The notes under the pieces were generated by a model. The model made no database searches. It worked only from the letters and a program-made list of their open reading frames with translations, and was not told where the DNA came from. A DNA stretch of 13,300 nucleotides. Source: Candidatus Jordarchaeum madagascarense (GTDB lineage Archaea > Asgardarchaeota > Jordiarchaeia > Jordiarchaeales > Jordiarchaeaceae). The position numbers were made by a program, and so were the translations under genes. The stretch is taken from NCBI GenBank assembly GCA_019056875.1, contig DXJA01000304.1, forward strand, positions 1 to 13,300, read 5' to 3'. Shown piece by piece: positions 7,013-13,300 of this stretch (the first letter of the stretch is position 1; each line of letters opens with the position of its first letter).

Positions 7013-7366
7013 CTAAGTCTCTATTTCTATCTGTTCACTCTCCACCAGTTGGAGTTCTCTCCCCTCAACAATAGTACTGACCAGTTTTTTACGCGCACTC
7101 TGAAGTAGTCGCCATACAGTTCCCCGGGATATTCCCATTCTATTTCCCGCTTCCTCCTGATCTAATCCCATGTAATCAATAAGTCTTAGAACTTCGTATT
7201 CATCGTAGAACATTTTTATTGGTTCCAAGCCTGCTCCCCCCTTGGATAAAAATGTGGGAGAGAGTTGACTAACTGAGGGGGGATTACTTATGCTTCTAGG
7301 TATTTTTGGGCGTCCACACCTGCCCCTTCTCCAGTTACCTCTCATACACGGCAAGTCTAAACTCAC
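7013..7366 (-). CDS. DUF134 family helix-turn-helix DNA-binding protein
   Basis: This 117-residue protein is a member of DUF134 (COG1342), predicted DNA-binding proteins. An Arg/Gly-rich N-terminus (RGNWRRGRCGRPKIPR) is followed from about residue 52 by a sigma-70 region 4-like helix-turn-helix: DEYEVLRLIDYMGLDQEEAG, then MGISRGTVWRLLQSARKKL. The GTG start overlaps the Mrp stop by four bases (GTGA), so translation is probably coupled; the ATG at codon 8 (7345) gives a more typical family start. DUF134 genes are frequent neighbours of NifX-family and MinD/Mrp genes. Its position at the end of the cluster makes it the best local candidate regulator, though no target site has been shown. Confidence 0.87.
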   Translation of the reverse strand: MSLDLPCMRGNWRRGRCGRPKIPRSISNPPSVSQLSPTFLSKGGAGLEPIKMFYDEYEVLRLIDYMGLDQEEAGNRMGISRGTVWRLLQSARKKLVSTIVEGRELQLVESEQIEIET

Positions 7367-8235
7367 TCTTTCTTATTCTTTTTGTTCTCCACAATATTCT
7401 TAATTTTTCGAGCTATCTCCATAAAGATTTTTGAGGACTCACTATCAGGATTTTCAATGATGAACGATATGCCCTTGTCTGAGTATTCGCATATTTTGGG
7501 GTCGATGGGAATTTGGCCGAGAAAATCGACGTTCATTCCCTCCGCCATCTTTTTTCCTCCACCCGATCCTAGTAGGTCGTATTTTTCCCCACACTTAGGG
7601 CATACAAAACCGCTCATGTTTTCAACTATTCCTATGACCGGAATGTTCATTTTCAGGCTCATGTTAACGGCTTTTCTCACCACACTTTGGGATAAATCCG
7701 AAGGGGCCGTTATTATTACTGTACCGTCCATCTCGGGAAGAAGCTGCATTACACTCAGAGGCTCATCGCCAGTTCCGGGGGGAAGATCAATAAACAGGTA
7801 ATCCAGCTCACCCCAATCCACATCTGATAAGAACTGTCGAATAGCACTCATCTTTAAGGGGCCACGCCAAATCACTGGATCTTCGGAGCTTTCCAGAAAG
7901 AAATCCATCGAAATAACCCTTATTCCATATCCAGATAAGATGGGGTAAATACCAGTTGGTCCAGCGCTTGGTCGAAGTCCTTCTACTCCCATTATCTTTG
8001 GTATCGATGGCCCGTGTATGTCTGAGTCCAAAATTCCCACTCTGTTTCCCAACTTGGACATTGCAACCGCCAAGTTAGCTGCCACTGTGCTCTTTCCTAC
8101 ACCACCTTTTCCTGACATAACCATTATTTTATGTTTCACTTTAGACATTCTTTCATGAACTTTTTTCTCCTCGTCTAAGATGGCTTGCATACGAGCAGCC
8201 TGAGGATCCACTTTTCTTTCTTTTTTATTTTCCAT
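7363..8235 (-). CDS. mrp: Mrp/NBP35-family iron-sulfur cluster carrier ATPase
   Basis: This 290-residue P-loop ATPase (ApbC/NBP35 family) is expected to bind and pass on 4Fe-4S clusters in the cytosol. The deviant Walker A GKGGVGKST is at residues 42-50. The LFIDLPPGTGDE motif marks the MinD/Mrp superfamily, and Cys212 and Cys215 in the CPKCG motif should form the bridging cluster site of a dimer. The charged N-terminal extension of about 35 residues and Lys-rich C-terminus (ENKKNKKE) are not conserved features. The ATG at 8235 has AAGAGGT at good spacing, and a TATA-like box lies at 8280-8290, so the gene may have its own promoter as well as read-through from the cluster. It overlaps the DUF134 gene by four bases. 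Unlike the bacterial ORP-locus MRP, it has no NifX domain. Confidence 0.93.
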   Translation of the reverse strand: MENKKERKVDPQAARMQAILDEEKKVHERMSKVKHKIMVMSGKGGVGKSTVAANLAVAMSKLGNRVGILDSDIHGPSIPKIMGVEGLRPSAGPTGIYPILSGYGIRVISMDFFLESSEDPVIWRGPLKMSAIRQFLSDVDWGELDYLFIDLPPGTGDEPLSVMQLLPEMDGTVIITAPSDLSQSVVRKAVNMSLKMNIPVIGIVENMSGFVCPKCGEKYDLLGSGGGKKMAEGMNVDFLGQIPIDPKICEYSDKGISFIIENPDSESSKIFMEIARKIKNIVENKKNKKE

Positions 8236-8279
8236 TTTATTTACCTCTTACAACTTGTATATTTTAATAATTTTTTGAC

Positions 8280-8290
8280 TTTTATATTAA
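8280..8290 (-). promoter_or_regulatory. TATA-like promoter element before mrp
   Basis: On the reverse strand the sequence TTAATATAAA lies within an 86-base AT-rich spacer, about 45-50 bases before the mrp ATG. Transcription would begin near 8255, leaving room for the GAGGT ribosome binding site. It suggests an internal promoter for mrp and the DUF134 gene. Confidence 0.4.
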
Positions 8291-8321
8291 AATTTTAACT
8301 ATATTTTTTGGTTTTTTCACG

Positions 8322-8723
8322 TTAACATTGGTGTTCATGTCCATGTTCATGTTTATGTTCAAATCCGTGTTGTTCACAGGGTTCGACATTGCCAAGCTTT
8401 CCTTTTACGAATAATTGAACTGCTTCTATTATTGACAGTGCATCACACATAAGCACTGTTATTCCCTTAGTTTGAAACATATTGATAGCTCTGGGGCCCA
8501 TGCCCTTAACTATCATGCAGTTCGGCTTGAATTCTGCAATTAATTCTGGGGGAAGCCCCATTCCACCCATGTGTTCACTAGTATTCTCCCTTGCTTCTAC
8601 TGATCCAATCTTCCCATCTTGGGAAACCTCCACAACCGCATAGAGGGGTGCTCTCCCAAAATGGTCTGCGATTATCGAATATTCACCATCGAATTCCGTT
8701 ATAGGAAACACGAGTCTCACCAT
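8322..8723 (-). CDS. NifX-family (dinitrogenase iron-molybdenum cofactor domain) protein with His-rich tail
   Basis: This 133-residue protein is one NifX/NifB-type domain, the fold used by NifX, NafY and the orange protein to hold metal-sulfur cofactors. Visible marks are DHFGRAPLYAVVEV near the N-terminus, the MGGMGLPPELIAEFKPNCMIVKGMG segment region, and the closing EAVQLFVKGKLG helix. It ends in a tail with six His and two Cys in the last 18 residues (CEQHGFEHKHEHGHEHQC), a probable metal-binding site. An in-frame GTG at 8732 is buried in the AAGAGGTGA ribosome binding site, so the ATG at 8723, five bases further on, is taken as the start. It lies 41 bases after the CDF-NifX gene and is probably co-transcribed with it. 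Confidence 0.9.
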   Translation of the reverse strand: MVRLVFPITEFDGEYSIIADHFGRAPLYAVVEVSQDGKIGSVEARENTSEHMGGMGLPPELIAEFKPNCMIVKGMGPRAINMFQTKGITVLMCDALSIIEAVQLFVKGKLGNVEPCEQHGFEHKHEHGHEHQC

Positions 8724-8764
8724 AAATTTCACCTCTTAAACTTTTTTGTTACAATCATTTTTTC

Positions 8765-10147
8765 TTAATCTTCAGGGTGTCCAGCGCTAGTGGGTTTACC
8801 CAATATCCTTAATTTTTGATTCAAATAGTCGTCAACGAGTTCCTTCACTGGTCGTTCCTCACTTTCGTATATGAAAACGCCTAGGTTTCTAAGAGTGTAA
8901 AAAGCCGGTTTTCCCAAATTCTTGGACACTAGTGCTGTTATTCCCTTTTTATACAAGAATTCCGCTGATTCAGGACCCTTACCGTGTTCCTTATCGCTTG
9001 CAGGATTACCAACTGTTTCCACACCAACCACTTTGTTATCTTTTAACTTTACCAGAACAAAGTTTTCACATTTACCAAAATGGGGGCTAACTCGGCTTTC
9101 AATACCATTATTCTCATCTGTGGGAAAGGCTATAACTACTACTTCTTTCCTTTCTGTGGGTCTGGTTTCTATTAGAATGTAACCCACTCTTGGAAACTCG
9201 CTCCTGATAATGTTTCGAACCTCTTCTATGATATAATGACTTTCTGTGAGCTTCATTTCTGGCTTCAGTTCTAAAATCAAGTCTATCAACACGTATCTTC
9301 CAGCACTCCTAGCCTTAATTTGGGCTACACGTTCTACTTTGGGACGCTGTTCTACAACCTTTTTGATTTCTTCAATCATTTCCGGATACTGAACCTTTTC
9401 CACTAGAACGTTAATTGCGTTTTTCGAAACGTTAAATCCTACCCAGAAAACCATTAACGATATTCCTATACCCACCAGCGGGTCGACCAGCATATAACCA
9501 TAGTACATGTTATAGGTTCCTATCTGAATTAGCAGGTGCTGATAAAAGTTAGCGTTTTGCACCAGGGCTAAAAAGCTGAGCGTGTCTGATGTTGGATCCA
9601 CAATTAGGGAGGCAGCATAAACGGATACAAGTCCCGCTAAGGGCGCTAATGATAAATAGACATCCGCATTGAAGTGTTTAGCTTCTGCCACCAGAGAGGG
9701 GCTGCCAGTTCTCTCGCCAACTCTCTTATGGTAAATCGCAATACCCTTAGAAACCGTAACCGCAAACAGAATCGTGCCTAAGGATAAAATATTTACCTCA
9801 GCGGGTGAAGGATTTAACAATTTGTGAAATGATTCCCACACCGCATCAGCACCAGCTAAGATAATTAGAAAACCAACAAATAAGCTGGCAATGTTTTCCG
9901 CTTTGTAATGACCATAAGGATGATTGAAATCCGGCGGCTTTTCCGATATCATTAAGCCCACAAAAACAATGATTATGGATAAGACATCAGACAAGTTATT
10001 ATACGAATCCGCTACGATACCTATGGTGCCCGTAAGGCGCCCTATCACAAATTCTGTGATGGTGACGACTGCTAGGGCTATCAGAGTAATAATGGAAACT
10101 CTTTTGTATGCCTTCATAACATTTTCTTTGGCTAACCTTTCTGTCAA
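8765..10147 (-). CDS. Cation diffusion facilitator (CDF) metal-efflux protein fused to a C-terminal NifX domain
   Basis: This 460-residue fusion begins with a CDF transporter. Metal-site residues in helix 2 are Asp47, Asn50 and Asp54 (ADSYNNLSD), and in helix 5 His158 and Asp162 (KHFNAD). The loop motif HPYGHYKAEN is at 76-85. An unusual insert of about 35 residues (184-218, rich in Tyr, Gln and Asn) precedes the last helix. A cytosolic CDF C-terminal domain runs to about 330, and a full NifX-type domain follows at about 334-449 (SPHFGKCENFVLV, later LGKPAFYTLRNLGV). The Asn in place of His in helix 2 is common in putative Mn/Fe/Zn subgroups, so the ion is uncertain. The start is a TTG seven bases after GGAGG, three bases after the upstream MinD stop. 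The fusion ties NifX chemistry to membrane metal export. Confidence 0.93.
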   Translation of the reverse strand: MTERLAKENVMKAYKRVSIITLIALAVVTITEFVIGRLTGTIGIVADSYNNLSDVLSIIIVFVGLMISEKPPDFNHPYGHYKAENIASLFVGFLIILAGADAVWESFHKLLNPSPAEVNILSLGTILFAVTVSKGIAIYHKRVGERTGSPSLVAEAKHFNADVYLSLAPLAGLVSVYAASLIVDPTSDTLSFLALVQNANFYQHLLIQIGTYNMYYGYMLVDPLVGIGISLMVFWVGFNVSKNAINVLVEKVQYPEMIEEIKKVVEQRPKVERVAQIKARSAGRYVLIDLILELKPEMKLTESHYIIEEVRNIIRSEFPRVGYILIETRPTERKEVVVIAFPTDENNGIESRVSPHFGKCENFVLVKLKDNKVVGVETVGNPASDKEHGKGPESAEFLYKKGITALVSKNLGKPAFYTLRNLGVFIYESEERPVKELVDDYLNQKLRILGKPTSAGHPED

Positions 10148-10150
10148 CAG

Positions 10151-11047
10151 CTATCCTCCACTATTCAAAGTTTCAACCAGATTATCGAATATGCGTCCAA
10201 GAGCCTTTGCAGCGGGACTGGAAGGATCATATTCTACTATGGAACTATTGTTAACAACCGCCCGAACAACATTCTCATCCGCCGGAATCTCACCCAACAT
10301 TATACCCCCCACTTCTTTAGCATAGCTGCGAAGTTCGGAGGTCATTTCTGGAAATATGTCAAACTTGTTTATAATCACGCCGAACGGAATTCCAAAATGT
10401 TTGACAATTGAAATCATTCTACCCACATCATGCTTAGCAGCCATGGTAGGCTCGGTCACCGTAACCACAAAGTTGGCTCCACTAATGCTCGCTATAGCCG
10501 CACAGCCAGAACCAGGCGGCCCGTCAATAATTAAGAGATCCGCGTTCACTTCTCTTGCCAGCTTCCTCGCTTCCTCCTTAACCTCTGCCACCACTTTACC
10601 CGAGCCACTTTCCCCAATCATCAAATGACCCATTACCATTGGAAAACCGGAACTGGTTTTGAGGATGGTGATCTCTCCATTATCCACGGGTTTGATATCT
10701 ATGGCATCAACAGGACAAACAATTTGGCACAGCCCACATCCTTCACAGTAGAGTCTACTAACCGCGTAGCCTTCATCACTTTTTCTAATGGCGTCAAATT
10801 TGCAAACTTCCATACACTTTCCACAGTCATTGCACTTTTCGCGGTCAATAGACGCCTTCTCAGACACCTGAATAGTTTTCTTGCTTACCACTTCACCATT
10901 TAAAAGTAGTGCTAGATTAGGAGCATCCACGTCAGTGTCTGCAGCAACCGCTTTAAAACCATTTTTGTTAGCGAGCAAAGCTAATGACGAAGTTACGGTG
11001 GTTTTGCCAGTTCCTCCCTTACCAGAAACAATGACTATCTCAATCAT
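10151..11047 (-). CDS. MinD-superfamily ATPase with inserted two-cluster ferredoxin domain (second copy)
   Basis: This 298-residue P-loop ATPase (COG1149 type) has the deviant Walker A GKGGTGKTT at 9-17 and the switch motif IDGPPGSGC near 174-182. Between the P-loop half and the rest lies a ferredoxin insert with two 4Fe-4S motifs: Cys72/75/78/82 and Cys101/104/107/111, both CX2CX2CX3C. The protein should couple ATP binding to an iron-sulfur or electron-transfer event in the cytosol. It follows its paralogue after one base (TGA-A-ATG), so the two are probably made together and may form a heterodimer. The equivalent MinD pair in bacterial ORP loci binds the NifX-family protein. A role in cofactor assembly or in protein positioning cannot be decided here. 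Confidence 0.93.
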   Translation of the reverse strand: MIEIVIVSGKGGTGKTTVTSSLALLANKNGFKAVAADTDVDAPNLALLLNGEVVSKKTIQVSEKASIDREKCNDCGKCMEVCKFDAIRKSDEGYAVSRLYCEGCGLCQIVCPVDAIDIKPVDNGEITILKTSSGFPMVMGHLMIGESGSGKVVAEVKEEARKLAREVNADLLIIDGPPGSGCAAIASISGANFVVTVTEPTMAAKHDVGRMISIVKHFGIPFGVIINKFDIFPEMTSELRSYAKEVGGIMLGEIPADENVVRAVVNNSSIVEYDPSSPAAKALGRIFDNLVETLNSGG

Positions 11048-11048
11048 T

Positions 11049-11975
11049 TCACAACACCAGATCCCGAATCTTTCCGTAGAGTTCTTTGAAAGCCTTAGCG
11101 CTAGGAGAATCCGGCTTGCCGGTTACAACCGGTATACTCTTAGCGTAGCATTCAAACAGTCCCATATCAAAAGGAATATTAGAAATAAGCTCCGCTGAGT
11201 GCTTCTCACAAACTTTCTTAATTATCTCATCGTCCCCTATTCCTGAGCGGTTTAGAACTACAAAAGGTTTAATATTCAGAATATTGGTTAACTCCAAAAT
11301 CAAATCCAAATCATGTGCTCCTAGAGGAGTAGGCTCGGTCACCGGAATAGCAATGTCTGAGAATTCCAAAGCCCTCATAACACCGCAGTGAGCCCCGGGA
11401 GCAGTGTCTATTATTAGAACGTCATAACTTTGGTTCCCGAGTCTTTCTTCCACTTCTTCTCTTAACTTTTGAATCATAAGCGCCGCTTCTATCTGGTTTA
11501 ATTCCAACTCTCCTATCAAGATATCAATATTCTCATAGCGAGCATCATAGATATAACCCACCGTTTTCGATTTCTCCTTCACAGCATCACTAGGACACAC
11601 ATACCTACATATCTCGCATCCCGTGCAAATCTCAGGAAACAGCATGGGAGGCCTATCCTCGGGCAATATGAGAGCATGGGCGCGACACGACTCAACACAT
11701 GTACCACACCGAGTGCACTTGTCAGCGTCAAACTCTGGAAGAAAACCAGTAACTCTTCTCTGGCTCCGTTTTTCCACATTTAGAAGCACCGCAATATTTG
11801 GCGAATCCACATCAGCGTCTACGAGCAATACCTTCTTGCCATCCAACATGAAAGAAACAGCGAGGTTAATAGCAACTGTAGACTTCCCAGTACCCCCTTT
11901 ACCACCAGTCACACTAAAAGATGAAGGAAACCTTTCCTTATGAGAAGCAGATATAGACACCTTAGCCTCAGTCAC
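11049..11975 (-). CDS. MinD-superfamily ATPase with inserted two-cluster ferredoxin domain (first copy)
   Basis: This 308-residue paralogue of the next gene has Walker A GGKGGTGKST at 24-33 after a short N-terminal extension, and the ADVDSPN switch at 54-60. Two 4Fe-4S motifs follow: Cys87/90/93/97 and Cys117/120/123/127. The IDTAPGAHCG motif lies in the second half. The GTG start at 11975 has GGGGAG seven bases upstream, which supports the longer form with its extension. It lies 27 bases after the NifX/zinc-ribbon gene and one base before its paralogue, so co-transcription is likely. The sequences of the two copies differ widely outside the motifs, which suggests an old duplication and distinct partner roles rather than redundancy. 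Confidence 0.93.
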   Translation of the reverse strand: MTEAKVSISASHKERFPSSFSVTGGKGGTGKSTVAINLAVSFMLDGKKVLLVDADVDSPNIAVLLNVEKRSQRRVTGFLPEFDADKCTRCGTCVESCRAHALILPEDRPPMLFPEICTGCEICRYVCPSDAVKEKSKTVGYIYDARYENIDILIGELELNQIEAALMIQKLREEVEERLGNQSYDVLIIDTAPGAHCGVMRALEFSDIAIPVTEPTPLGAHDLDLILELTNILNIKPFVVLNRSGIGDDEIIKKVCEKHSAELISNIPFDMGLFECYAKSIPVVTGKPDSPSAKAFKELYGKIRDLVL

Positions 11976-12002
11976 TTATTATCTCCCCAAGATACTTTGA
12001 AC

Positions 12003-12593
12003 CTATTCCAAAGGCTTACCACACTGTGAACAGAAACGGGCATCCGGAGCTGTCTGAGCGCCACAATAGGGACAATATCTGGCACCTTCAGCAACTGGAG
12101 AAACAGATACCCCAACGCCTCGTCCCATGCCCATGCCTCGTCCCATGCCCATGCCTCGTCCCATGCCCATGCCTCGTCCCATGCCCATGCCTCGTCCCAT
12201 GCCCATGCCTTGCCCCATGCCCATGTGGGATGGGCCTGTAGCTCCGGCGATCCGGGTTAGATTTCCGGAAAGGTATTGTTCAACGGCTTCCTTCACTGTT
12301 ACTCCTGTGGGTCCTGTGTAAATTTCTATTCCTAGATTGCCTAGGGCGCTAAATGCGTTGGGTCCGTAGTTTCCAGCGATTACTACCTTTACTCCCTGAT
12401 TTGCCATGAATTGTGCGGCTTGAATGCCTGCTCCGCCAAAGGCGTTTATAGAGGGATTTTCTACAGATTTTACGTTTTTGATATTCTTTCCATCTACCTC
12501 AACAATAGTATAGAAAGGGCATCTGCCAAAACGCATATCGGTTATGGCTTCTAATCCATGTGGAGTTTGAGAACTAACAGCAATTTTAACCAT
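12003..12593 (-). CDS. NifX-domain protein with Met/Gly/Arg repeat linker and C-terminal zinc ribbon
   Basis: This 196-residue protein has three parts. Residues 1-117 are a NifX-family domain (DMRFGRCPFYTIVEV, later AGNYGPNAFSALGNLGIEIY, closing VKEAVEQYLSGNL). Residues about 123-165 are a low-complexity linker built of six-residue GMGMGR units. Residues 171-196 are a zinc ribbon with Cys174, Cys177, Cys188 and Cys191 (CPYC and CSQC). A strong AGGAGG lies seven bases before the ATG. The linker is encoded by an exact 18-base tandem repeat. The NifX part should bind a metal-sulfur group, while the ribbon may bind zinc or mediate contacts. The many Met residues could also bind soft metals such as copper, which is inference. 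It lies 42 bases after the DUF5320-like gene. Confidence 0.9.
   Translation of the reverse strand: MVKIAVSSQTPHGLEAITDMRFGRCPFYTIVEVDGKNIKNVKSVENPSINAFGGAGIQAAQFMANQGVKVVIAGNYGPNAFSALGNLGIEIYTGPTGVTVKEAVEQYLSGNLTRIAGATGPSHMGMGQGMGMGRGMGMGRGMGMGRGMGMGRGMGMGRGVGVSVSPVAEGARYCPYCGAQTAPDARFCSQCGKPLE
12121..12226. repeat. 18-bp tandem repeat, five perfect copies plus one partial
   Basis: The forward-strand unit CGTCCCATGCCCATGCCT occurs five times without change at 12121-12210. A degenerate sixth copy follows at 12211-12226. Read in reverse it encodes the GMGMGR units of the linker. As the unit is a multiple of three, gain or loss of copies would keep the frame. Confidence 0.95.
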
Positions 12594-12635
12594 AATATGT
12601 CCTCCTAATTTTAATTGTTCTAAATTACTTTATCT

Positions 12636-13049
12636 TCATTTTTGTCGCCATTTTAAGGGAAAACGTTTCTTCTTCCCCTCTAAATCTTCAAGTTGGTTTG
12701 TGACATCCGCTATTTCTTCTTGGAGATGTTCTAACCTCTCTTTTAGAATCTTTTCTTGATCCGCGGTGCTAACTGGGACACTTGGGTAATTTTTTTGGGA
12801 TTGTGGCATGCCTCTACTAAACATTTGGTAAGCAGGAACATAGCTTCCGTCTGGAGCCTGATAATAGGCGTTGGGCCCATAACCACATCTGCAGTATCCA
12901 ATATATCTGTAACTACTTGGAACCGTAGCTATTGAAGTACCTTGAACATTTCTAAACCTTGTAGGGTTTCCCGTAGATGTAGCGTTTGTACTTCTGGATG
13001 GTTTATTACGCCACCAAGCCAGGTTTCTTCTTCGACCCCTATATCCCAT
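12636..13049 (-). CDS. DUF5320-like protein with coiled-coil C-terminus
   Basis: This protein of 137 residues has no known enzyme motif. The N-terminus is rich in Arg, Gly, Asn and aromatic residues (GYRGRRRNLAWWRNKP). The middle has a CRCGYG motif and several Tyr/Pro residues. The last 50 residues form a charged coiled coil (EKILKERLEHLQEEIADV) ending in Lys/Arg. This layout is that of DUF5320-like proteins, which commonly sit beside NifX-family genes in anaerobes. GGAG lies nine bases before the ATG at 13049, so that start is preferred over the ATG at 13064, which would overlap the ribosome binding site. It is the first gene of the NifX/MinD cluster, 42 bases before the NifX/zinc-ribbon gene. 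A scaffold or partner role for the NifX proteins is a guess. Confidence 0.75.
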   Translation of the reverse strand: MGYRGRRRNLAWWRNKPSRSTNATSTGNPTRFRNVQGTSIATVPSSYRYIGYCRCGYGPNAYYQAPDGSYVPAYQMFSRGMPQSQKNYPSVPVSTADQEKILKERLEHLQEEIADVTNQLEDLEGKKKRFPLKWRQK

Positions 13050-13097
13050 GAAAATCATCTCCATCTTTGTGATTTAAACTAAAGAGTTTTGTTCATA

Positions 13098-13128
13098 TGC
13101 ACAAAATTTATTATTGTGCAAGTGCACA
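13098..13128. promoter_or_regulatory. Cluster of three TGCACA half-sites (probable operator)
   Basis: TGCACAA (13098-13104) and TTGTGCA (13114-13120) form a perfect inverted pair with a 9-base spacer. TGCACA at 13123-13128 forms a second inverted pair with the middle copy (TGTGCA-AG-TGCACA). The cluster lies just downstream of the reverse-strand TATA-like box at 13141-13148, covering the expected start of transcription. This suits repression of the NifX/MinD cluster. Confidence 0.55.
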
Positions 13129-13140
13129 TAATTTCTGTGA

Positions 13141-13148
13141 TATTTAAA
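13141..13148 (-). promoter_or_regulatory. TATA-like promoter element of the NifX/MinD cluster
   Basis: On the reverse strand this reads TTTAAATA, close to the archaeal TATA consensus, after an A-rich BRE-like AAAAAG. Transcription would begin near 13119, giving a leader of about 70 bases before the ATG at 13049. Confidence 0.45.
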
Positions 13149-13152
13149 CTTT

Positions 13153-13171
13153 TTGATAAAACACTTATCAA
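13153..13171. promoter_or_regulatory. Inverted repeat TTGATAA-N5-TTATCAA
   Basis: Two perfect 7-base arms flank AACAC. The repeat lies just upstream of the TATA-like box of the NifX/MinD cluster, a position suited to a second regulator site. There is no direct evidence of binding. Confidence 0.35.
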
Positions 13172-13255
13172 CCCTGTAGCAATGAGGATGTGGCGACTAG
13201 AAACATATCTACCATTCAAGTCTCAATAAAATTGAATTGTTTAGATTTTAACCAC

Positions 13256-13300
13256 AAAATATAATAATAGTTTATTTTATAAACTAAGTGGAGGAGTGTA
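13256..13300 (+). promoter_or_regulatory. Promoter and ribosome binding site of a gene beyond the right edge
   Basis: The TATA-like AAAATATAAT at 13256-13265 is followed by an inverted repeat TAGTTTAT-TTT-ATAAACTA at 13268-13286 and by GGAGGAG at 13290-13296. This arrangement predicts a forward gene starting just past 13300, divergent from the NifX/MinD cluster. The palindrome may be an operator or a leader hairpin. Confidence 0.45.

Noticed and set aside
7382..7801. Forward open frame of 139 codons opposite mrp
   Set aside because: It is a shadow of the Mrp gene, whose Walker A, switch and CPKC motifs are intact on the other strand.
12121..12226. Possible CRISPR array
   Set aside because: The 18-base units are directly contiguous with no unique spacers and lie within a coding frame.
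12026..12321. Forward open frames rich in Pro/Met/Cys repeats
   Set aside because: They are the complement of the GMGMGR minisatellite in the NifX/zinc-ribbon gene, and the repeat keeps several frames open by its composition.
13222..13255. Possible single CRISPR-like repeat (CTCAATAAAATTGAATTG)
   Set aside because: Only one copy is present, with no regular spacing to a second copy in the window.

Overview
The window looks like chromosomal DNA of an uncultured, probably anaerobic archaeon. The signs are AT-rich spacers with TATA-like boxes (some preceded by A-rich BRE-like bases), tight operons with GGAGG-type ribosome binding sites, frequent GTG and TTG starts, and archaeal-style families (COG0731 radical SAM, COG1237 metallo-hydrolase, DUF134, DUF5320-like, ferredoxin-containing MinD ATPases). 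The phylum cannot be fixed from sequence alone. No rRNA, tRNA, CRISPR array or insertion sequence was seen.

Region 1 (1-1455) holds one forward gene, an ACR3-type arsenite efflux permease, followed by a T-rich convergent spacer. Region 2 (1456-3728, reverse) is a four-gene operon: ArsR-like regulator, small Cys-containing coiled-coil protein, ABC ATPase and ABC-2 permease. Region 3 (3729-4252) is a gene-poor stretch with the decayed, frameshifted C-terminus of a VapC-like PIN toxin and two inverted repeats lying next to predicted promoters. Region 4 (4220-5179, forward) is a COG0731 radical SAM protein whose conserved N-terminus implies a non-canonical start codon. Region 5 (5229-6942, reverse) holds an AlkA-like DNA glycosylase and a COG1237 metallo-beta-lactamase-fold protein.

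Region 6 (7013-13049, reverse) is the centre of interest. Eight genes read the same way: a DUF5320-like protein, NifX domain with Met/Gly linker and zinc ribbon, two MinD-family ATPases each with an inserted two-cluster ferredoxin, a CDF metal-efflux transporter fused to a NifX domain, NifX with a His-rich tail, Mrp/NBP35 ATPase and a DUF134 helix-turn-helix protein. Three NifX domains and three MinD/Mrp ATPases in one block resemble the orange-protein (ORP) loci of anaerobic bacteria, where NifX-family proteins carry a Mo/Cu-sulfur cluster and work with ferredoxin-type MinD ATPases. Here a cation-efflux transporter, a zinc ribbon and metal-binding tails are added, which suggests metal or metal-cluster handling at the membrane. 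That role is inferred.

Region 7 (13050-13300) is the upstream control region. It has TGCACA half-sites just downstream of a TATA-like box, two further inverted repeats, and a ribosome binding site at the right edge for a forward gene lying outside the window.
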